Assembly (NCBI GenBank): GCA_021202715.1
Contig: JAJQCL010000005.1
Span: forward strand, 1 to 5,068
Source: Lachnospiraceae bacterium
GTDB taxonomy: Bacteria; Bacillota; Clostridia; Lachnospirales; Lachnospiraceae
DNA: 5,068 nt
Reading direction: 5' to 3'
Position numbers and translations under genes: made by a program. Numbering within the stretch: position 1 is the first letter of the stretch; each line of letters opens with the position of its first letter. Shown in pieces: positions 1 to 4,402 of this stretch. The notes under the pieces were generated by a model, which saw nothing but the letters and a program-made list of their open reading frames with translations, had not been told where the DNA came from and made no database searches.

Positions 1-497
1 CTCTGGTCGTAGAACGGCCCTTCGGCATCGGCGACTACGTGATTCTCGGCAGCGTCGAAGGCACCGTAGAAGAAGTCTCCTTCCGTTCGACAAGACTGCG
101 CACCCCGGATAAGGTACTGATCACCATTGAGAATTCCCAGGTCTGCTCCGAATATATCCAGAATATCACCGACCGCAGCACGCGGCTGTGGACCTTCTCT
201 CTCGGCGTCAAATACGATACGCCGCCCGAGCGGATCGAGAAGCTCCGGAACGACCTGACCGCCATGTTCCAGGCGGATCCCCAGGTGGTCCCTGACATGG
301 TCAACGTGGTGCTGTCGGAATTCTCCTCCTCGAGCATTGATCTCAATGCGCGCATCTACGTCACGGCCGTCGATCTCGGAGAATATCGCGAGCTGCAGAA
401 CCGCATCAACCTGAAAATCATGGATGTCATGCGGCAGGATGGCTGCGAGTTCGCCTATCCCTCCACGAGCGTGTATCTGGAGCAGACTTCGTCATGA
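1..497 (+). CDS. MscS-family mechanosensitive ion channel, C-terminal part (5' end outside window)
   Basis: This is the last 164 residues of a small-conductance mechanosensitive channel, a membrane protein that opens under membrane tension to release solutes during osmotic downshock. The reading frame enters at base 3 and runs to TGA at 495-497. The visible part begins in the MscS beta domain (RPFGIGDYVILG, then GTVEEVSFRSTRLRT), which lines the cytoplasmic vestibule below the pore. It continues into the mixed alpha/beta C-terminal domain (about TRLWTFSLGVKYDTPPERIE to the end, with FAYPSTSVYL near the terminus). The pore helices and N-terminus lie upstream of the window. One oddity is ENSQV where most members have a Pro-Asn-Ser/Gly motif at the end of the beta domain. 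The GTG at 39 is only an internal valine codon. The family is clear; which MscS/YnaI/YggB-type paralogue it is cannot be decided. phnD starts 83 bp downstream. Confidence 0.9.
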   Translation, partial: LVVERPFGIGDYVILGSVEGTVEEVSFRSTRLRTPDKVLITIENSQVCSEYIQNITDRSTRLWTFSLGVKYDTPPERIEKLRNDLTAMFQADPQVVPDMVNVVLSEFSSSSIDLNARIYVTAVDLGEYRELQNRINLKIMDVMRQDGCEFAYPSTSVYLEQTSS

Positions 498-521
498 TGC
501 GGCAGCCCAAAGAGCATGACG
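490..521 (+). repeat. Inverted repeat over the mscS stop codon
   Basis: A perfect 7-bp inverted repeat, CGTCATG (490-496) and CATGACG (515-521), flanks an 18-nt loop and includes the mscS stop codon. No T-run follows it, so it is at best a weak 3' end or RNA-processing structure, not a convincing intrinsic terminator. Confidence 0.3.
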
Positions 522-525
522 CGCC

Positions 526-554
526 CTGAACGACATAAAGTCGTTTACTATAAA
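526..554 (+). promoter_or_regulatory. Possible sigma-A promoter for the transporter operon
   Basis: TATAAA at 549-554 matches the -10 consensus in 5 of 6 positions. It sits 17 bp after CTGAAC at 526-531, which matches the -35 consensus in only 3 of 6. Transcription would start near 561, leaving a leader of about 20 nt before phnD. The element lies in the only AT-rich patch between mscS and phnD. The -35 is weak, so a regulator or read-through from mscS may be needed. It is inferred from sequence only. Confidence 0.35.
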
Positions 555-557
555 ACG
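529..557. promoter_or_regulatory. Overlapping inverted repeats at the putative phnD promoter (operator candidate)
   Basis: Two perfect inverted repeats overlap here. AACGAC (529-534) pairs with GTCGTT (540-545) around a 5-nt ATAAA loop, and CGTTT (542-546) pairs with AAACG (553-557) around a 6-nt centre. They cannot form at the same time in RNA. They cover the spacer and -10 of the proposed promoter, which is where a repressor site would sit. The arms are short, so chance remains possible. Confidence 0.25.
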
Positions 558-580
558 TTGCATTTGAAAGGAAGAACATT

Positions 581-1702
581 ATGAAAAAAGCAATCTCATG
601 GACTCTGACTCTGATTCTGTGCCTCGGACTGCTGTCCGGCTGCAGCTCCTCCGATTCGTCCGCGGACACCTCCGCCGCTGAGACAACAGCCGCTGAAACA
701 TCCGACGAAGCAGCCGTCGCCGACCAGGAAACGACCGCCGCAGACACCGGCGCCCTGCAGGAGATCGAGTCTCTGACCATCGCTTTCTCCCCCTACGCTG
801 ACGCGGACACCGTCATCACCTCGACAGAGCCCCTGGAGGAGCTGCTGCAGACAAAGCTCATGGAGAAGGGCTATGACGTGCAGGAGATCGATATGTCGGT
901 GGGTACCAGCTATACGGCTGTCGGACAGGCCCTCAGCGCCGGAAGCGCCGACATCGGCTTTATTTCCGGCGGCAATTACGTGCTGTTCTCCGAGGACTGC
1001 GACGTGCTGCTGACCGCTCTGCGCTACGCGATCAGCAAGGATTCCGAGGATCCCATCGACTGGAATGACGGCACTCTCGAAGAAAATACCGACGAGATGA
1101 GCACCTATTACCGCTCGGTGATCCTGGCCGGTCCCAGCGAGAAGGGCCAGGAGCTGCTGGCGAAGGTAAACGCCGGTGAAGAGCTGACCTGGGAGGACCT
1201 GGACAGTGCCACCTGGGCGGTCATGGACGCCACCTCCGCTTCCGGCTACATTTACCCGAGTCTGTGGCTGCAGGAGCGCTACGGCAAGACGATCGCTGAT
1301 CTCTCCAGCGTCGTGGAATCCGATTCCTACACGACCTCGCTCTCGCGTCTGGCGGCCGGACAGGTGGACATCATCGTCTCCTACGGACATATCCGCGTCA
1401 AATACGCCTCCGACTGGATCGAGGAGTTCGGCGGCACCGATGAGATGATCAACCAGACCGGCATCCTCGGCGTCAGCGAGCCCATTTACAACGACATGAT
1501 CGCCTACAGCGAAGCCTCCGAGCTCATGGCGGACGAGGACTTCCGTCAGGCCCTCGGTGAAACCTTCATCGAGATCGCTGAGACCGACGAGGGGAAAGAG
1601 ATCCTCAGCGTCTTCAGCCAGGTGGGCTATGAGTGGGGCGACGATGCCAATTATGACGGCGAGCGCGACGCGCAGGAGCTGCTGAAATCTCTGGAGGAGT
1701 GA
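581..1702 (+). CDS. phnD: Phosphonate/phosphite/phosphate ABC transporter substrate-binding lipoprotein (PhnD-like)
   Basis: This 373-residue lipoprotein should capture a phosphonate-, phosphite- or phosphate-like oxyanion outside the membrane and deliver it to the permease encoded downstream. Residues 1-20 form a lipoprotein signal peptide (MKK, hydrophobic core, LSGC lipobox), with C21 as the lipidated residue. Residues 22-60 are a low-complexity Ser/Ala/Thr/Glu/Asp linker. The periplasmic-binding fold starts near residue 64 (LTIAFSPYADAD). PhnD-type landmarks follow: GTSYTAVGQALSAGSADIGF (108-127), YYRSVILAG (176-184), DATSASGYIYP (216-226) and the C-terminal VGYEWGDDANYDGERD (348-363). 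The anion-binding Ser-Thr-Ser-Gly motif of classical PhnD reads Ser-Ala-Ser-Gly here (219-222), and about 20 extra residues (185-204) precede it, so the ligand may differ. ATG at 581 is supported by AAAGGA at 567-572 with an 8-nt spacer. The family is sure; the substrate is not. Confidence 0.9.
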   Translation: MKKAISWTLTLILCLGLLSGCSSSDSSADTSAAETTAAETSDEAAVADQETTAADTGALQEIESLTIAFSPYADADTVITSTEPLEELLQTKLMEKGYDVQEIDMSVGTSYTAVGQALSAGSADIGFISGGNYVLFSEDCDVLLTALRYAISKDSEDPIDWNDGTLEENTDEMSTYYRSVILAGPSEKGQELLAKVNAGEELTWEDLDSATWAVMDATSASGYIYPSLWLQERYGKTIADLSSVVESDSYTTSLSRLAAGQVDIIVSYGHIRVKYASDWIEEFGGTDEMINQTGILGVSEPIYNDMIAYSEASELMADEDFRQALGETFIEIAETDEGKEILSVFSQVGYEWGDDANYDGERDAQELLKSLEE

Positions 1703-1741
1703 CACGCCTTTTCACAAAAAGCTGCCGCGTATCCCTGTCAC

Positions 1742-1761
1742 AGGAGAACTTTCCCACCATG
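1742..1761 (+). promoter_or_regulatory. Ribosome binding site that decides the phnC start
   Basis: AGGAGA at 1742-1747 lies 11 nt before ATG at 1759. This favours the ATG over the upstream in-frame GTG at 1699, which overlaps the phnD stop and would add 20 residues with no resemblance to ABC ATPases. The spacing is slightly long. The site overlaps a small palindrome, CCTGT/ACAGG (1734-1744). Confidence 0.6.
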
Positions 1762-2508
1762 CTATTACAGATTCAACATATTACCAAATGTTTTGATGAC
1801 CGCACAGCTGCCCTGACCGACGTGAGCTTCTCCGTCGATCAGGGAGAGTTCGTGTCGGTCATCGGCCCCTCCGGCGCCGGTAAGACCACGCTGCTGCGCC
1901 TGCTGAACGGAGCCATCGGCTGCGATCAGGGCGCCATCCTTTATCAGGATGAACATTTCGAGGCTGCCCGGGGCCGCAGAAAAAGGGTCATGCAGAAGAA
2001 GACCGCGACGATTTATCAGGATTTCTGCCTGGTGGAGAATGTCTCCTGCCTGCAGAATGTCCTCAACGCCTGTCTGCCCGACATGGCGGCGCTTCCGGCC
2101 TCCCTGGGGCGCTTCTCCCGCACGCAGCGCGAGGAAGCGGTGCGCCTGCTCACGCGGGTCGGACTGGAGGACAAGCTGGATACGCCTGTGAAAAATCTCT
2201 CCGGCGGCCAGAAACAGCGGGTGGCCATCGCGCGGGCACTCCTGCGCCGCCCTCTGGTTCTGCTGGCCGACGAACCGGTCGCTTCCCTGGATCCGGCCAC
2301 CGGACGACAAATCCTCGGGCTGCTGCGGGACATCCAGCAGACCGAGCACCTGACCGTTCTGATGAACAGCCACAATCTGGCCCTGTCGCGGGAATTTTCC
2401 GACCGCCTCATCGGCCTGCGGGAAGGTCGGATGGTCTTCGACGGATCTGTCCAGGAAGCCACGCCGAACGTGATCGCCGCGATCTATGGCACCGCGATCC
2501 CCGAATAA
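1759..2508 (+). CDS. phnC: Phosphonate-type ABC transporter ATP-binding protein PhnC
   Basis: This is the cytoplasmic ATPase of the importer; it would dimerise and drive uptake through the fused PhnE permease. The 249-residue product is the usual PhnC length and carries every catalytic motif: Walker A GPSGAGKTT (36-44), Q-loop Q87 in IYQDF, signature LSGGQ (147-151), Walker B LVLLADEP with D171 and E172, D-loop SLD (176-178) and switch H205. PhnC rather than a general ABC ATPase is indicated by SLGRFSRTQREEAVRLL in the helical domain (115-131), ADEPVASLDP (170-179), and DRLIGLREGRMVFDG (215-229). It begins 56 bp after phnD and is probably on the same transcript. The gap to the permease is unusually long at 249 bp and full of hairpins. 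The exact substrate cannot be read from the ATPase. Confidence 0.92.
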   Translation: MLLQIQHITKCFDDRTAALTDVSFSVDQGEFVSVIGPSGAGKTTLLRLLNGAIGCDQGAILYQDEHFEAARGRRKRVMQKKTATIYQDFCLVENVSCLQNVLNACLPDMAALPASLGRFSRTQREEAVRLLTRVGLEDKLDTPVKNLSGGQKQRVAIARALLRRPLVLLADEPVASLDPATGRQILGLLRDIQQTEHLTVLMNSHNLALSREFSDRLIGLREGRMVFDGSVQEATPNVIAAIYGTAIPE

Positions 2509-2516
2509 AAGATGAT

Positions 2517-2544
2517 GCCGGGGTCAAAAGTATTTGCCCCCGGC
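2517..2544 (+). terminator. Strong stem-loop directly after phnC (terminator-like, no T-run)
   Basis: The arms 2517-2528 (GCCGGGGTCAAA) and 2533-2544 (TTTGCCCCCGGC) pair over 12 positions with one T/C mismatch, around the loop AGTA. It begins 8 nt after the phnC stop. TGATAC follows instead of a U-tract, so it is unlikely to be a full intrinsic terminator. It fits better as a partial attenuator or a 3' stabiliser that protects phnD-phnC mRNA and lowers permease expression. The structure is seen directly; the role is inferred. Confidence 0.55.
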
Positions 2545-2549
2545 TGATA

Positions 2550-2585
2550 CACGGATTGCTCCGTGCTAATGCACTCTCGCAATCC
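2550..2585 (+). other. Two mutually exclusive small hairpins
   Basis: CACGGA (2550-2555) pairs perfectly with TCCGTG (2560-2565) around TTGC. Alternatively, GGATTGC (2553-2559) pairs perfectly with GCAATCC (2579-2585), enclosing an inner GTGC/GCAC stem (2563-2566 with 2571-2574) and a TAAT loop. The two folds share bases 2553-2565 and so exclude each other. A third option pairs CGGATT (2552-2557) with AATCCG (2598-2603). Such competition can occur in RNA switches, but no known riboswitch class was recognised and no terminator is coupled to it. Confidence 0.3.
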
Positions 2586-2602
2586 TAAAACATTCGTAAT
2601 CC

Positions 2603-2627
2603 GCACAATTTTTTACAAAAATTGTGC
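2603..2627. repeat. Perfect 11-bp-arm AT-rich palindrome
   Basis: GCACAATTTTT (2603-2613) and AAAAATTGTGC (2617-2627) are exact reverse complements around a 3-nt TAC centre. The palindrome lies in the most AT-rich stretch of an otherwise GC-rich window, about 130 bp upstream of phnE. Its symmetry suits a dimeric DNA-binding regulator. TTTACA at 2612-2617 matches the -35 consensus in 5 of 6 positions, but the best -10 at 18-bp spacing (CATGTT, 2636-2641) matches only 3 of 6, so a promoter here is weakly supported. An RNA hairpin is also possible. Confidence 0.5.
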
Positions 2628-2646
2628 TACTTACTCATGTTTTGGC

Positions 2647-2724
2647 GGGTCGTAAAGTCATGAATCGGACCGCACACCCGAAGGGCGTACCTTGTGTAAG
2701 CGCTCCATTCATGACTTTCGACCC
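2647..2724 (+). other. Long imperfect hairpin upstream of phnE (structured leader or repetitive element)
   Basis: The outer stem has 18 base pairs with a single extra T at 2653: GGGTCG (2647-2652) pairs with CGACCC (2719-2724), and AAAGTCATGAAT (2654-2665) with ATTCATGACTTT (2707-2718). The stem continues inward through GGA/TCC, CGC/GCG, ACAC/GTGT and AAGG/CCTT (2681-2684 with 2690-2693), separated by a mismatch and small bulges, to a 5-nt loop GCGTA. Nearly the whole 78 nt is paired. It ends 11 nt before the phnE Shine-Dalgarno, so it does not hide that site. It could be a leader RNA fold, a processing site or a mobile repeat copy. No known RNA family was recognised. Confidence 0.5.
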
Positions 2725-2735
2725 TGGTATCATGC

Positions 2736-2761
2736 AAAGGAGCCGGATGTTGTTCCCGTGA
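2736..2761 (+). promoter_or_regulatory. phnE ribosome binding site with a four-codon minicistron
   Basis: AAAGGAG (2736-2742) is the only good Shine-Dalgarno before the permease. It lies 4 nt before ATG at 2747, which opens a tiny frame (Met-Leu-Phe-Pro-stop, 2747-2761). It lies 15 nt before the in-frame GTG at 2758 that best fits the permease start. The minicistron stop overlaps that GTG as GTGA, so phnE translation may be coupled to termination on the minicistron. Both spacings are sub-optimal, which suggests modest permease translation. Confidence 0.35.
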
Positions 2762-4314
2762 AAGAAAAGATTTTCGCAAAAAAATACCGAACCCTGCGAC
2801 ACCTGGCCGGTGTGCTGGCTTTTCTGCTGCTCTTTTTTGCAGCAGCAGCCTGGACCGACTGCTCTCTCTCACAGCTCTGGACCCGGCGCGCCCACCTGAC
2901 CGACATCGTTTCCGGCCTGTTCCCGCCTGATCTGAGCTATTTCTCCCATGTCTTGGAACCTCTGCTGGCCACGATTCAAATGTCCGTCACCGGAACCGGT
3001 CTGGGCGCCCTTCTGGCGCTTCTCCTGGCTCCCATCTGCGCCCGGAACCTGCGCGGATCCCGCACTGTGGGTTCGCTCTGCCGCGCCCTGATTCAGATCC
3101 TGCGCTCCTTTCCGGCGCTGATTCTGGCGCTCCTGGCTACCTTTCTGCTGGGGCTCGGCACCTTCGCCGGAACCACGGCCCTGACCCTTTACACCTTTGC
3201 CATTCTGACACGTCTGACCTATGAGGACATCGAAAACACCTCCATCAGCGCCTACGAGGCCCTGTGTTCTCTGGGTGCGTCCCCGGCGGCGGCCTTTTCC
3301 CGTGGTATTTTCCCCGGCATCGCCTCCTCCTACTTCTCCAACGTCCTCTATCTGCTCGAAACCAATGTGCGCAACAGCTCGATCCTCGGCTACGTAGGCG
3401 CCGGCGGCATCGGGCTTCTGCTCGACGAGAAGATGTCCTGGCTGGAATATGAAAAGGTAGGGACCATCCTCCTGGCTCTCTTTATCACCGTCTGCGTCAT
3501 CGAGCAGATCAGCGTATTTCTGGGCTCGCTGATCCGCGGCGAGCGCCGGATCTCGCGCACTGCCTCCCGGGTCCTCGCTCTGGTCGTGTTTCTGCTCTTC
3601 CTCTTCTGTACACTGACGCTGACACCACCGGACTTCTCCCATACCAGCACGGCCCTCCTGCAAAATATGCTCTCCGGTCTGCTGCATCCTGACTGGTCGT
3701 TCTTCTTCCAGACAGACTCCGGCGGCCTGGGCTATCTGCTGCTGGAAACCGTGGCGATTTCTCTGGTGGGGACCTGTGTGGGCGCCCTCATCGCCCTGCC
3801 TCTGGCCTTTCTGTCCTCGCCTCGTTTCCTGCCCCGCCCTGCAGCCGGTCTGTTCCGCGCTTTCACACTGCTGATCCGTTCCGTCCCTTTTATGATCTAC
3901 GGACTGATCTTCATCCGGGTCTCCGGTCCCGGCGCCTTCACCGGCGTCCTGACGCTGTCCGTCTGCAGTATCGGACTCCTGGCCAAGCGCTTTACCGAAG
4001 CCATTGACAGCCTCGACTTCCGCCCGTTTCAGGCGCTGCGTTCCATGGGGGTTTCCTCCCTGCCGACCCTCTGCCGCGCAGTACTGCCGCAGTGCCTGCC
4101 CGCCTTCGCGTCGGCGGTTCTCTACCGCTTCGACGTAAATATCCGTGAAGCCTCCGTGCTGGGGCTGGTCGGCGCCGGCGGCATCGGCGCGCCGCTGATC
4201 TTCGCCATGAACCAGTACAAATGGAGTACCGCCAGCGCCATCTGCCTGGGCCTGATCCTTCTGGTCTGGCTGGTCGATCTCCTCTCCGCCCGCCTGCGGC
4301 GGAGTCTGGACTGA
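2758..4314 (+). CDS. phnE: Phosphonate-type ABC transporter permease, two fused PhnE domains
   Basis: This 518-residue integral membrane protein should form the full translocation pore for the PhnD/PhnC system. Ordinary PhnE has about 260-280 residues and acts as a pair; this chain holds two copies. Domain 1 (about 1-260) has hydrophobic segments near 14-32, 70-95, 111-137, 139-152, 188-222 and 235-257. Domain 2 (about 271-518) has them near 271-288, 328-353, 366-388, 392-410, 463-483 and 493-509. Each half has an EAA-type ATPase-docking loop, YEALCSLGASPAAAF (166-180) and FQALRSMGVSSLPTL (424-438). Each is followed by a matching motif, NVRNSSILGYVGAGGIG (203-219) and NIREASVLGLVGAGGIG (461-477). 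The halves have diverged elsewhere. GTG at 2758 was chosen because it puts the N-terminus just before the first membrane segment; the TTG at 2692 lies inside the long hairpin. No terminator follows. Confidence 0.88.
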   Translation: MKEKIFAKKYRTLRHLAGVLAFLLLFFAAAAWTDCSLSQLWTRRAHLTDIVSGLFPPDLSYFSHVLEPLLATIQMSVTGTGLGALLALLLAPICARNLRGSRTVGSLCRALIQILRSFPALILALLATFLLGLGTFAGTTALTLYTFAILTRLTYEDIENTSISAYEALCSLGASPAAAFSRGIFPGIASSYFSNVLYLLETNVRNSSILGYVGAGGIGLLLDEKMSWLEYEKVGTILLALFITVCVIEQISVFLGSLIRGERRISRTASRVLALVVFLLFLFCTLTLTPPDFSHTSTALLQNMLSGLLHPDWSFFFQTDSGGLGYLLLETVAISLVGTCVGALIALPLAFLSSPRFLPRPAAGLFRAFTLLIRSVPFMIYGLIFIRVSGPGAFTGVLTLSVCSIGLLAKRFTEAIDSLDFRPFQALRSMGVSSLPTLCRAVLPQCLPAFASAVLYRFDVNIREASVLGLVGAGGIGAPLIFAMNQYKWSTASAICLGLILLVWLVDLLSARLRRSLD

Positions 4315-4323
4315 AACGGGTTC

Positions 4324-4352
4324 TTGACCTTTGTTCTTAAATCAGATACAAT
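4324..4352 (+). promoter_or_regulatory. Strong sigma-A-type promoter for trpS
   Basis: TTGACC (4324-4329) and TACAAT (4347-4352) each match consensus in 5 of 6 positions and are separated by the ideal 17 bp. Transcription should begin near 4359, giving a leader of about 44 nt. The promoter starts 9 bp after the phnE stop, so trpS can be transcribed independently of the transporter, although read-through from phnE is not blocked. Confidence 0.75.
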
Positions 4353-4367
4353 GAAATACGGATTTAC

Positions 4368-4383
4368 GCAGTCCCGAGACTGC
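4368..4383 (+). other. Hairpin in the trpS leader
   Basis: GCAGTC (4368-4373) pairs perfectly with GACTGC (4378-4383) around the loop CCGA. It lies near the predicted 5' end of the trpS mRNA, 5 nt before the Shine-Dalgarno GAAGGA (4389-4394). It may stabilise the transcript. It is too small to be a T-box leader and has no T-run, so it is not a terminator. Confidence 0.4.
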
Positions 4384-4402
4384 AGAAAGAAGGAACATAT
4401 CT

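Noticed and set aside
596..1705. Long open frame of 369 codons antisense to phnD
   Set aside because: The sense frame has a clear signal peptide and family motifs. The antisense translation is low-complexity, with no recognisable domain, as expected for a shadow in GC-rich DNA.
1699..1758. Upstream GTG start for phnC overlapping the phnD stop codon
   Set aside because: It would add 20 residues unlike any ABC ATPase N-terminus, whereas ATG at 1759 has AGGAGA upstream and yields the standard length.
2653..2659. TAAAGTC shared by the regions upstream of phnD (536-542) and phnE as a common regulatory motif
   Set aside because: Only seven bases are shared and each copy is part of a different palindrome, so chance is adequate.
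2647..2724. Integron attC site as an explanation of the long hairpin
   Set aside because: Bulged bases in a long hairpin recall attC, but the GTTRRRY/RYYYAAC core boxes are absent and there is no cassette-like gene or integrase.
2692..2757. TTG start giving a 22-residue longer permease
   Set aside because: It lies inside the long hairpin, has no Shine-Dalgarno, and the added residues are polar and not typical of the family.
2869..3687. 272-codon antisense frame across phnE
   Set aside because: It is Gln/Gly-rich, hydrophilic and resembles no family; it mirrors the hydrophobic sense frame.
4284..4304. GC-rich 7-bp inverted repeat near the 3' end of phnE as a terminator
   Set aside because: It lies inside the coding sequence, has no T-run after it, and is explained by codons for a Leu/Ala/Arg-rich tail.
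4359..4402. T-box or tryptophan attenuator before trpS
   Set aside because: The leader is too short, with no specifier loop, antiterminator bulge or terminator.
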